Both the position numbers and the translations under genes were made by a program. The notes under the pieces were generated by a model. It saw nothing but the letters and a program-made list of their open reading frames with translations. It was not told where the DNA came from and made no database searches. Shown one piece after another: positions 40,263 through 47,406 of a stretch of DNA of 64,000 bases; the first letter of the stretch is position 1; each line of letters starts with the position of its first letter. Origin of the DNA: DATLGB01 sp037724045 (GTDB lineage Bacteria > Actinomycetota > Thermoleophilia > Solirubrobacterales > Solirubrobacteraceae); contig JBBJOW010000009.1 in assembly GCA_037724045.1 (NCBI GenBank), positions 1 to 64,000 on the forward strand. Direction: 5' to 3'.

Positions 40263-41114
40263 ATGAACCGGCGCCGGCTCGTCCGGGTGCCGGCCTCCTC
40301 GGCCAACCTCGGCCCCGGCTTCGACGTGCTCGCGGCGGCGCTCGCGCTCCACGTCGAGGTCGAGGTCGTCGAGAGCGGGCGCTTCGGCGTCCGCACCGAC
40401 CTGCGCATCGCGCGCGACCGCCGCAATCTCTGCGTGCGCGGCTTCGCCCGGCTCGCCGACCCCGAGCCCTTCGAGTTCCGCATCAAGTCAGACGTGCCGC
40501 TCAGCGGCGGGTTGGGCACGAGCGCGGCGGCCTACCTCGCCGGACTGCTGGCCGCCGATTCGATGTTCGAGCTCGACGCCGACATCCTCGCGCTGGCGAC
40601 CGAGCTCGAAGGGCACCCCGACAACGTCGCTGCCGCGCTGCACGGGGGCTTCGTGGCGTGCGTCGAGGGCGAGGTCGCGCGGCTCGGCGTGCCGATCGGC
40701 CTCGAGGCGGTGCTCGTCGTTCCCGACGAGGCGGTCCGCACGCGCGAGGCCCGCCGCGCCCTGCCGGCGCAGGTGCCGCTCGCCGACGCGGTCGCCAACG
40801 TCGGCCGCACCGCGCTGCTCGTGCTCGGCCTCGCGCGCGGCGACCTCTCCCTGATCGCCCACGGGCTCGACGACCGCCTGCATCAGCCCCACCGCGCCCA
40901 TCTGTACCCGCGCTCGGCCGAGCTCGTCGCGCAGGCCGCCTCGCTCGGCGCCCTGGGGGCGACGGTCTCGGGCGCCGGCCCGACCGTCCTCGTCTGGACC
41001 GCCTACGAGGCCACGGGGGCCGTCGTAGCCGCGCTGCGCGAGCGCTGCGACGGCTGGGCGGACGTCATGCGCGTGCCCTTCGAGGAGCACGGCGCGGACG
41101 TCAGCGAGATGTGA
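40263..41114 (+). CDS. thrB: Homoserine kinase
   Basis: A 283-residue GHMP kinase. N-terminal VPASSANLGPGFDVLAAALA, ATP-binding LSGGLGTSAAAYLAGLLAAD, EGHPDNVAAALHGGF and C-terminal GALGATVSGAGPTVLVWTAY. It phosphorylates homoserine for ThrC. Two bases after the thrC stop, last gene of the lysA-hom-GNAT-thrC-thrB cluster. The next gene approaches from the other strand. Confidence 0.95.
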   Translation: MNRRRLVRVPASSANLGPGFDVLAAALALHVEVEVVESGRFGVRTDLRIARDRRNLCVRGFARLADPEPFEFRIKSDVPLSGGLGTSAAAYLAGLLAADSMFELDADILALATELEGHPDNVAAALHGGFVACVEGEVARLGVPIGLEAVLVVPDEAVRTREARRALPAQVPLADAVANVGRTALLVLGLARGDLSLIAHGLDDRLHQPHRAHLYPRSAELVAQAASLGALGATVSGAGPTVLVWTAYEATGAVVAALRERCDGWADVMRVPFEEHGADVSEM

Positions 41115-41139
41115 CATCGCGGCCGCCCGCGGCAGGCTC

Positions 41140-41892
41140 CTAGGCCTTGACGACGACCGGAGCGCCGAGCGGGACCTGGCGCATCAGCCGCCGCAACGCG
41201 TCCTCGGGGGCGCGCATGCAGCCGAGCGATGCCGCGGTGCCGATCGTCTCGACGGCGGGCGTGCCGTGAATGGCGAGGCGATCGCCGCCGGGCCACCCCG
41301 GCTCGAGCCGGGTCTGGTGACCCGTGAGGGCCAGCGCGCAGCAGCCGTACGGGGACGTCCCGTCGGTCGGGGTCAGCTTGTCGGTGACCGCGTAGCGGCC
41401 GAGCGGCGTCTCGTTTCCCGGTCGCCCGACGGCAACGGGGAAGCGCAGCACCGCGCGGCCGTCATCGCGCAGCGTGGCTTGGAGCTTCGAGCGGTCGACG
41501 TGGATGTCCATGTCGGTGCCGAGCACGGTGGCGGTGCGGGCGGGAATCCAGCCGCGTTCCCCGTTCGGTAGCTGGGAGGCGGCGACCTTCAGCCAGCCGT
41601 CGCGGCGGCCGAGCACCCCGAAGACCATGCCCGAGCCGAACTCGGTCTCGGGACCGATGCGCTGCAGCGTCTCGCCACGCGGGCGGTCTCGCAGGCCGAC
41701 GGTGCGGGTGATCGCGGCGGTGGCGTGCCGGGGCTTGTCGACCTTCGCCGGGGTGGGCTCGGGCGAAGGCTCAAACGGCTTCGGGGTGGCCGTCGCGGCC
41801 GGCGCCCTCGCCTGGGTGGGCTCGTCGCCGCAGCCCACGGCAGCGATGATGAGGAGGAGTGGGAGGGCTCGCTCAGGCCTGATGGCGCGCAC
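41140..41892 (-). CDS. L,D-transpeptidase (YkuD) lipoprotein
   Basis: A lipoprotein signal ending IIAAVGC, a Pro/Thr linker, an SH3-like segment (VGLRDRPRGETLQRIGPETE) and a YkuD domain with LAIHGTPAVETIGTAASLGC and Met-Arg after the catalytic Cys. It cross-links wall peptides through 3-3 bonds. GTG 41892 (about 250 residues) limits the overlap with the upstream flavoprotein gene to 20 bp; ATG 41925 is the longer alternative with an Arg-rich n-region. Confidence 0.9.
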   Translation of the reverse strand: MRAIRPERALPLLLIIAAVGCGDEPTQARAPAATATPKPFEPSPEPTPAKVDKPRHATAAITRTVGLRDRPRGETLQRIGPETEFGSGMVFGVLGRRDGWLKVAASQLPNGERGWIPARTATVLGTDMDIHVDRSKLQATLRDDGRAVLRFPVAVGRPGNETPLGRYAVTDKLTPTDGTSPYGCCALALTGHQTRLEPGWPGGDRLAIHGTPAVETIGTAASLGCMRAPEDALRRLMRQVPLGAPVVVKA

Positions 41893-42523
41893 TGTACGCG
41901 AGGACGTGAGCGGGGATCGGGCCATCCGTATCGGGTATCGGCTCGCCCGGCGCAGTGCTCAAGGGCACGACGCCCGCCCACACGTCAAGCTCGTAGTCGG
42001 CGTCGTCGTCGACGGGTGGGCCGCTGCGGACCTTGGCGGAGCCCTCGTCGATCGGCATCGACAGCACGATCGTGCCCTTGAGCTCCTGCCGGGTCGGCCA
42101 GCGCACCTCGGGCCAGCGGCCGGGGACGAGCTTCTCCGTGAACGCCTCCAGCGCGGCGGTCTTCGCCTCGTCGCCCTCCACGAGGCTGGCCCTGCCGAGC
42201 AGGACGACCGAGCGGTAGTTCATCGAGTGGTGGAAGGCCGAGCGCGCGAGCACGAGGCCGTCGACGAGGGTCACCGTCACGCACACGGGCGCGCCCGCAG
42301 CGAGGACACGCATGGCGCGCCCGGCGGCGGATCCGTGCAGCAGCAGGTCGTCGCCGACACGGGCGTGGATGGTGGGCAGCACGAGGGGCTGCCCGTCGTC
42401 GACGAGCCCGAGGTGGCAGATGGGCGCCTCGTCGAGGATGGCGTCGATGACCGCGCGGTCGTAGACGCCGCGGCTCGGATTGCGGCGGACGCGTGTTCTC
42501 TCTGTTCTGGTACAGTCGGTCAT
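41873..42523 (-). CDS. FMN-binding split-barrel (pyridoxamine 5'-phosphate oxidase-related) protein
   Basis: A 216-residue protein with the PNPOx-like family pattern: DEAPICHLGLVDDGQPLVLP, ARVGDDLLLHGSAAGRAMRV, VCVTVTLVDGLVLARSAFHH, SMNYRSVVLLGRASLVEGDE and KGTIVLSMPIDEGSAKVRSG. Flavin-dependent oxidase or haem/flavin-binding role is likely. It is divergent from a MocR-type regulator with only 2 bp between start codons, a frequent regulator-target arrangement. Confidence 0.87.
   Translation of the reverse strand: MTDCTRTERTRVRRNPSRGVYDRAVIDAILDEAPICHLGLVDDGQPLVLPTIHARVGDDLLLHGSAAGRAMRVLAAGAPVCVTVTLVDGLVLARSAFHHSMNYRSVVLLGRASLVEGDEAKTAALEAFTEKLVPGRWPEVRWPTRQELKGTIVLSMPIDEGSAKVRSGPPVDDDADYELDVWAGVVPLSTAPGEPIPDTDGPIPAHVLAYSARHQA
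42502..42516. promoter_or_regulatory. Overlapping dyad and -10 box in the divergent regulator/flavoprotein region
   Basis: CTGT-TCTGGT-ACAG (42502-42515) is an inverted repeat of the kind bound by MocR-type GntR proteins. TACAGT (42511-42516) inside it is a -10 for the regulator, 9 nt before GTG 42526. On the other strand TAGTCT (42542-42537) is a possible -10 for the flavoprotein. Both mRNAs would be leaderless or nearly so. Confidence 0.45.
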
Positions 42524-42525
42524 CT

Positions 42526-43803
42526 GTGTCGGCGCAGACTATCACGGGACGGAGCGCGCGCGAGCTCGCGGCGCACGTGGAAGCGGCCGTGCTGAGCGGC
42601 GCGCTCACGGCCGGGAACCGGCTCCCGAGCGTGCGCTCGCTCGCCCGGGCCAATGACCTGAGCCCCACGACGGTGTCGGCCGCCTACGCCGACCTCAAGC
42701 GCCGCGGGGTGGTGACGGCGCGGCCGCGGAGCGGCATGAGGGTCGCCGCGCGCTCGCCGGTGGCTCCAGTCACCGCCTGGGCCGTTCCCGACGGCGTGCG
42801 CGATCTGAGCGCCGGCAATCCCGACCCTGCGCTGCTCCCGGACGTCCGCGGCGCCTTCGCGCAGCTTGACGCCGCGCCGCGCATGTACGGCGCAGACCCG
42901 GTGGACCGAGGCCTGCGTGCGGCGGCGGGCGCCGCGCTTGCCGCCGACGGCCTCGACACGACCCACCTGTGCGTCGTCAACGGTGCGCTCGACGGGATCG
43001 AGCGCGCGCTCGCCGCCCACCTTGCGCCGGGCGACACCGTGGCCGTCGAGGACCCTGGCTTTCCCGCCGTCTTCGACGTCGTCCGCGCGCTCGGGCTGCG
43101 CCTCGCACCGATCACCGCGGACGCCATCCCATCCCAAGCGCGCGCGGTCGTGCTCACCCCGCGGGGGCAGAACCCGACCGGGGCGGTGCTCGGCGCCGCC
43201 CGCGCCCGCCGGCTGCGCGCGACCCTGAAGCCAAGCGTGCTGCTGATCGAGGACGACCACCTCGGCCCGGTGTCGGGCGCGCCGCTGCGCACGCTCGCCG
43301 CCGGCCACGATCGCTGGGTCGCCGTCCGCTCGACCTCGAAGTGGCTCGGCCCGGACCTGCGCCTGGCCGTGCTCGCCGGCGACGCGGACACGGTCGCCCG
43401 CGTCGCCGCCCGGCAGGCGATCGGCCCCGGATGGGTCTCCACGCTCGTCCAGCGCGCCGTCGCGCAGCTGTGGGCGGACCCTGAGGTCGCCGCGCTGGCC
43501 GAACAGGCCGCGACCGTCTACGCCGGCCGGCGCCGTGCGCTGCTCGAGGCCCTGCAGGCGCGCGGCATCGCCGCCACCGGCGAGAGCGGCCTGAACGTCT
43601 GGATCGCCCTCGCCGACGAGGACCGCGCCGTCGCCGGCCTGCTCGCCTGCGGCTGGGCGGTCACCCCGGGCGCACGGTTTCGCCTCGACACGCCGCCCGC
43701 GATCCGCGTCACCGTCGCGACGCTGCGCCCCACCGAGGCGCCCCGGCTCGCAGCCGACCTCGCCGCCGTCCTGACCCCCGCCGCCCGGACCCGTGCCGCC
43801 TGA
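42526..43803 (+). CDS. MocR-type GntR regulator with PLP aminotransferase domain
   Basis: A 425-residue fusion. Winged HTH at residues 1-75 (ARELAAHVEAAVLSGALTAG; LPSVRSLARANDLSPTTVSA) and an aspartate aminotransferase-like domain to the end (LSAGNPDPALLPDVRGAFAQ; VVNGALDGIERALAAHLAPG; VLTPRGQNPTGAVL; PLP lysine in RSTSKWLGPDLRLAVLAG). Such proteins sense PLP or amino compounds. Paired divergently with the flavoprotein, it most likely controls that gene. Its end overlaps the next gene by 11 bp. Confidence 0.92.
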   Translation: MSAQTITGRSARELAAHVEAAVLSGALTAGNRLPSVRSLARANDLSPTTVSAAYADLKRRGVVTARPRSGMRVAARSPVAPVTAWAVPDGVRDLSAGNPDPALLPDVRGAFAQLDAAPRMYGADPVDRGLRAAAGAALAADGLDTTHLCVVNGALDGIERALAAHLAPGDTVAVEDPGFPAVFDVVRALGLRLAPITADAIPSQARAVVLTPRGQNPTGAVLGAARARRLRATLKPSVLLIEDDHLGPVSGAPLRTLAAGHDRWVAVRSTSKWLGPDLRLAVLAGDADTVARVAARQAIGPGWVSTLVQRAVAQLWADPEVAALAEQAATVYAGRRRALLEALQARGIAATGESGLNVWIALADEDRAVAGLLACGWAVTPGARFRLDTPPAIRVTVATLRPTEAPRLAADLAAVLTPAARTRAA

Positions 43804-44233
43804 GGTCCGCCCGGCCCGCCGCGAGGAGGCCGCCGCCGTCGCAGCCGCCTACGACTGGCTCTTCGCTGCGCCGGGCGTGATGCCCTCCGAATGGGACGCC
43901 GGCCGCGCGGCCACGGCGCTCGCCAGGCTGATGGGCGGAGACCGCCACGAGGTGCTTGTCGCCGACGACCTCAGCGGCTTCTGCACGGTCTACCTCGACA
44001 TCGCGTCGGTGCGCTTCGGTCAGCGCGCGTGGATCGAGGACCTTGCCGTCGACCCCGCCCACCGCAGCGCCGGGATCGGCAAGGCGCTTTTGGACACAGC
44101 CCGAGCCTGGGCCCGCGAACGCGGCGCGACGCACCTCGAACTCGACTCGGCCGACACGCGCACGGACGCGCACCGCTTCTACGAGCGCGAGCAGCCCGCC
44201 TGGCGCTCGCGCAGCTTCGGCTACCTCCTCTAA
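43793..44233 (+). CDS. GNAT-family N-acetyltransferase
   Basis: A 146-residue protein from GTG 43793. GNAT core: EVRPARREEAAAVAAAYDWL, VLVADDLSGFCTVYLDIASV, WIEDLAVDPAHRSAGIGKAL (acetyl-CoA loop R/QxxGxG/A as RSAGIG) and ATHLELDSADTRTDAHRFYE. The substrate is unknown. Downstream in operon with the MocR regulator, so it may be part of its regulon. Confidence 0.88.
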   Translation: MPPEVRPARREEAAAVAAAYDWLFAAPGVMPSEWDAGRAATALARLMGGDRHEVLVADDLSGFCTVYLDIASVRFGQRAWIEDLAVDPAHRSAGIGKALLDTARAWARERGATHLELDSADTRTDAHRFYEREQPAWRSRSFGYLL

Positions 44234-44248
44234 GCCTGGATCCAGGCT
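44233..44248. terminator. Short palindrome between convergent genes
   Basis: AGCCTGGATCCAGGCT is a perfect 16-bp palindrome that overlaps both stop codons (TAA 44231-44233 and, on the other strand, TAG 44249-44247). A small bidirectional terminator is plausible, though the loop would be very tight. Confidence 0.4.
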
Positions 44249-45050
44249 AAGCCGCGGGCGCCGGGGCGGTGTCGGCGATGAGCTTCTTGAGCTTGCGGCG
44301 CGGGCCGGTCATGCCGACGCGGAAGAGGATCTCGTCGGCGAGGTAGAGGTAGTCCGCGCCGAGATCAGGCCGGTGGTCGAGGATCGACTTCGCGCGCTCG
44401 GCGGACTCCGCGTAGGCGATCGAGGAGCGGATCACGGTTTCGAAGATCTTCTCGGGGAAGTGCTCCTTGAGCGAGACGAACGCCTCACGCGAGTGGACCG
44501 TGCGCATGTCGGCGATGTTCAGCACCACGCCGAGCCACTGCAGGTCGTCGTTGTAGTACTCCTTGGCCTGCTCGACGACCTCCAGGGCGCCCTCGACACC
44601 CTGCAGCGCGAAGTACTGCGCCTCGGAGGAGATCAGCGCCCAGTCGGCGGCGACGAGGCCGTTGACGGTGAGCAGGCCGAGCGCCGGCGGGCAGTCGACG
44701 AGGATCACGTCGTAGCTCTTGCGCGCCTCCTTGAGCGCCTTGCGCAGCACGAGCTCGCGGCCCATCTTGCCGCTCAGCGAACGCTCCACCTCGGCGAGGA
44801 TGGGGGAGGCGGGCATGACGCCGTTGTGGATGGCCTCACGCGCCTTCGCCTTGCCCGCGAGCACGTCGGCCACGGTCGGGGCCGCGTCCGGCGGGACGTC
44901 GAAGTAGTCCGACAGGTTGCCCTGCGGGTCGAGGTCGATGGCGAGGACCTCGAGGTCGAGACGGCGCAGCACGTCGGCAAGCGTGCGAACGGTCGTCGTC
45001 TTCCCGGTCCCGCCCTTGAGCGAGAGGACAGCGATGGTGGCGGCGGCCAT
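44247..45050 (-). CDS. ParA-family ATPase (orphan)
   Basis: A 267-residue protein. Deviant Walker A in VLSLKGGTGKTTTVRTLADV, switch I region AIDLDPQGNLSDYFDV, Walker B in YDVILVDCPPALGLLTVNGL and VLNIADMRTVHSREAF. No ParB gene or parS-like site is adjacent, so chromosome segregation by a standard pair is not supported; positioning of another cargo is possible. The region upstream holds repeat element 2, then an FHA protein gene in the same direction. Confidence 0.92.
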   Translation of the reverse strand: MAAATIAVLSLKGGTGKTTTVRTLADVLRRLDLEVLAIDLDPQGNLSDYFDVPPDAAPTVADVLAGKAKAREAIHNGVMPASPILAEVERSLSGKMGRELVLRKALKEARKSYDVILVDCPPALGLLTVNGLVAADWALISSEAQYFALQGVEGALEVVEQAKEYYNDDLQWLGVVLNIADMRTVHSREAFVSLKEHFPEKIFETVIRSSIAYAESAERAKSILDHRPDLGADYLYLADEILFRVGMTGPRRKLKKLIADTAPAPAA

Positions 45051-45079
45051 GCTTCGGTCGCCACCCTACCGAAGCGGCC

Positions 45080-45247
45080 TAGATGGTTGATTCCACGAGA
45101 CCCGTGGTTCCAGGCACGCTGATGACCGAGCCGGGCGCGGTCGGCCGGCGAAGCCCGTACCGGTGGTACGGGCGAACCGGACGGGCGTGAACCGGCGAAG
45201 CGTCAGCGGCGTGCCTGGGGCCGCGGGGTCGTGTAATCAACCATCTA
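45080..45247. repeat. TAG-ended inverted-repeat element 2 (168 bp)
   Basis: Perfect 13-bp terminal inverted repeats TAGATGGTTGATT. Within, CCAGGCACGC pairs with GCGTGCCTGG and an apical CCCGTACC-GGT-GGTACGGG forms a hairpin, so almost the whole unit can fold back. The right-end TAG (minus strand, 45247-45245) is the stop codon of the FHA gene. No ORF, transposase or target duplication. Same ends as element 3. Confidence 0.82.
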
Positions 45248-45727
45248 ATCGGAGGTGTTGGCCGCGGTGCCGACGGGTGAGCCGACGGTCGCGGTGTCCA
45301 GGAAGATCAGGGTGTGGCGGCCGACGACGATCTGGTCGCCGTCGGTCAGCGGGCTCCACTCCACGCGCCGCCCGTTGACGTACACACCGTTGAGCGACCG
45401 GTCGTCGAGCACGCGCGTGCCGTCGGCCTGGTGGACGATCAGGGCGTGGCGGCGGGAGACCGTCGCGTCGTCGAAGCGCACGTCGGCGGCCAGTGAGCGC
45501 CCGATGCGCGTCCATTCGCGCTGCACGGGCACGACCTGATGGCTGCCGGAGTCCTCGAAGGCGAGGTACTTGCCGGGCACGGTGATGCCGTCGCGCGCCT
45601 CGGCCAGCCACTCCGGCGGAGTCGGGCCGGACTCGGCAACGGGCTCAGACGGTTCCCGCGGCAGGGCAGCTCCCTGCATCGGGAGCGTCCCGGTGCTTTC
45701 CAGCTCGCTCGGCGTACGTGGGTCCAT
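45245..45727 (-). CDS. FHA-domain protein
   Basis: A 160-residue soluble protein. Residues 1-60 are low complexity. The FHA domain at about 65-150 shows the phosphothreonine-binding residues: RIGRSLAADVRFDDATVSRR with HALI, and DDRSLNGVYVNGRRVEWSPL. It binds Thr-phosphorylated partners. A strong AGGAGAGG lies just before the ATG. Its stop is the end of element 2. It is divergent from the zinc-ribbon gene; both lie inside an element-flanked block. Confidence 0.9.
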   Translation of the reverse strand: MDPRTPSELESTGTLPMQGAALPREPSEPVAESGPTPPEWLAEARDGITVPGKYLAFEDSGSHQVVPVQREWTRIGRSLAADVRFDDATVSRRHALIVHQADGTRVLDDRSLNGVYVNGRRVEWSPLTDGDQIVVGRHTLIFLDTATVGSPVGTAANTSD

Positions 45728-45862
45728 TGTCCTCTCCTTTGCGTGCCGAGAATGCACGCTGATCCTCGCAACCCTCTCCGCGGAGAAGGATAGGGGGCAA
45801 GTCAAGGTTCGGACAAAGCCCCTGGAAGGTGGCGGTGCCCGGGCGTCGAACTAGCGCAAAGC

Positions 45863-46141
45863 ATGCCGACCGTCCACCCCCTGCGGCGCGTGCGCTCGCG
45901 CGCCTTCGAGATCGAGGCCGCCCTGCTGCGCGCCTCCGTCGACGCGCTCAGCGCCACCCGGCACCGCTGCCGGCACTGCCACCGGACGCCGTTGACGGGG
46001 GAGACGCTGCACTTCTACGTCGGCCGCCACCGCACGGACGCGGTCTGCGAGCTGTGCCGGCCGCTGCGTGCCGCCACGCCCGATCGCACCGAGCTGGTCC
46101 GCTCCCCCGAGCAGGCGTCGACCGTCACGCTTTGCCCCTAG
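45863..46141 (+). CDS. Small zinc-ribbon-like protein
   Basis: A 92-residue protein. CRHCHRTPLTGETLHFYVGR with a later CELC (CxxC...CxxC) forms a likely zinc ribbon, flanked by Arg-rich segments. No membrane helix. Similar short proteins are common in actinobacteria and unassigned. Its TAG stop (46139-46141) is the first triplet of element 3. Confidence 0.75.
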   Translation: MPTVHPLRRVRSRAFEIEAALLRASVDALSATRHRCRHCHRTPLTGETLHFYVGRHRTDAVCELCRPLRAATPDRTELVRSPEQASTVTLCP

Positions 46142-46305
46142 ATGGTTGATTCCAAATTCGGGTGGCGCGTGCTTGCTCGCCATGCGGCGCCAGATCGCCA
46201 CCCGAATCCTCGTGAATACGTCCGTATTCCCTTCGGATCCGGTCGGCGCCTGGCATCCACCTGACGGGAAAGCACGACCACGGAGGATTTGGAATCAACC
46301 ATCTA
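46139..46305. repeat. TAG-ended inverted-repeat element 3 (167 bp)
   Basis: Perfect 19-bp terminal inverted repeats TAGATGGTTGATTCCAAAT. Inside, TCGGGTGGCG pairs with CGCCACCCGA and AATAC-GTCC-GTATT forms a small hairpin. The 25 bp at 46224-46248 are identical to 63693-63717 in element 4. The left TAG is the stop codon of the zinc-ribbon gene. The ends match element 2. Confidence 0.85.
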
Positions 46306-46329
46306 GCCGCATAGGATCCGCCGGGCTCC

Positions 46330-46824
46330 ATGGACCCGGTCACGACCTCCGTCACCATCGACAAGCCGCGCGGCGAGGTGTTCGACTACCTCGTCGACAT
46401 CGCCAACCACGCGGAGTTCATGGGGAGCCTGTTCGGCGACTGGCGCCTCACGCGTGAGGACTCCTACGGTCGCGGCGCCGGCGCGCGCTTCCGGCACCAG
46501 GGGCGCATGGACCGCTTCGGCTGGGGTGAGCTCACCTTCCTCGAGGTCGAGCCACCGCTGCGCATCGTCGGCGTCGGGAGCGGCGGCAAGTACAACCGCA
46601 TCAAGACCTACTGCGAGTGGACGCTCGAGCCGGCCGGGGACGCGACGAAGGTCACGTTCATGTTCGAGACAGAGCCGCCGCTGCCCACCGACAAGATCGT
46701 CGAGGCCTTGTCGCGCAGGCGCTCCTGGTTCAAGCGCGGATCGCGCAAGGCGCTCAAGTGCCTGCGCCTGCGCCTGGAGGAGGGCCGCTCCAGTGGCGCA
46801 CGGACCACCGTCGCGGGCCGGTAA
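46330..46824 (+). CDS. SRPBCC-family (START-like) protein
   Basis: A 164-residue protein with the polyketide-cyclase/START-like pattern VTTSVTIDKPRGEVFDYLVD, GSLFGDWRLTREDSYGRGAG, EVEPPLRIVGVGSGGKYNRI and TLEPAGDATKVTFMFETEPP, followed by a basic tail. It probably binds a small lipid or aromatic ligand. TAGGAT 12 nt before the ATG may be a -10; no Shine-Dalgarno is seen. The next gene is 15 bp downstream. Confidence 0.85.
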   Translation: MDPVTTSVTIDKPRGEVFDYLVDIANHAEFMGSLFGDWRLTREDSYGRGAGARFRHQGRMDRFGWGELTFLEVEPPLRIVGVGSGGKYNRIKTYCEWTLEPAGDATKVTFMFETEPPLPTDKIVEALSRRRSWFKRGSRKALKCLRLRLEEGRSSGARTTVAGR

Positions 46825-46839
46825 TCTCAGAGCGACCGC

Positions 46840-47406
46840 ATGCGCTCCCGCCGCCTTCTCACCGGTCTCACCTGCGCCCTCGCGCTCGTCGCGAGCGGCT
46901 GCGGCGTGGAGGAGGTCACCACGGAGGCCGACACCGAGGGCATCTGGATCGACGTCGGCCAGCTCGACTACCACGTCCAGGGCTCGCGCCAGCTCAACCC
47001 GTTCCAGGTCCCCGACGACCGTTACCTGACCGGCCTGCCCGACGGTTACGGCGACCCGGACGCCACGCAGACCTGGTTCGCGGTCTTCCTGCGCGTCGAG
47101 AACAAGACCGATGAGCCGGCGCCGTCGGCCGAGGAGTTCGAGATCGAGGACACCCAGGGCGTGCGCTACCAGCCCGTCCCGCTTGACACCTCCGTCAACC
47201 CTTACGCCTACGCGCCGACCGAGCTCGACGCCAAGGACAACATCCCGCACCCGGACTCATCTGCGGAAGGCAGCTCGACCGACGGCTCCATGCTGCTCTT
47301 CAAGCTGCCGCTCGAGGGCTATCAGAACCGGCCGCTCGAATTCATCGTGCACGCACCCGAGGGCTCCGAAGGGCCCGAAGAGGCGCTGCTCGACCTCGAC
47401 GTCTAG
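46840..47406 (+). CDS. Lipoprotein with immunoglobulin-like (DUF4352-type) domain
   Basis: A 188-residue protein. Signal RRLLTGLTCALALVASGC ends in a lipobox, then an acidic linker and a beta-rich domain (TWFAVFLRVENKTDEPAPSA; FEIEDTQGVRYQPVPLDTSV; LEFIVHAPEGSEGPEEALLD) resembling telokin/DUF4352 folds. Located outside the membrane; function unknown. Its end overlaps the opposite PBP gene by 4 bp. Confidence 0.8.
   Translation: MRSRRLLTGLTCALALVASGCGVEEVTTEADTEGIWIDVGQLDYHVQGSRQLNPFQVPDDRYLTGLPDGYGDPDATQTWFAVFLRVENKTDEPAPSAEEFEIEDTQGVRYQPVPLDTSVNPYAYAPTELDAKDNIPHPDSSAEGSSTDGSMLLFKLPLEGYQNRPLEFIVHAPEGSEGPEEALLDLDV

Noticed and set aside
44247..45050. Chromosome partition locus (parAB)
   Set aside because: Only a ParA-family ATPase is present. 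There is no ParB gene, parS-like palindrome set, or neighbouring gidB/rnpA/dnaA genes.
45775..45786. TCTCCGCGGAGA palindrome upstream of the FHA gene
   Set aside because: A 12-bp palindrome is expected by chance in this GC-rich DNA, and no promoter alignment supports an operator role.
45080..46305. Insertion sequence or transposon remnant between ParA and the SRPBCC gene
   Set aside because: No transposase fragment and no target-site duplication are visible, and the flanked genes look native, so I list the two inverted-repeat elements instead of calling an IS.
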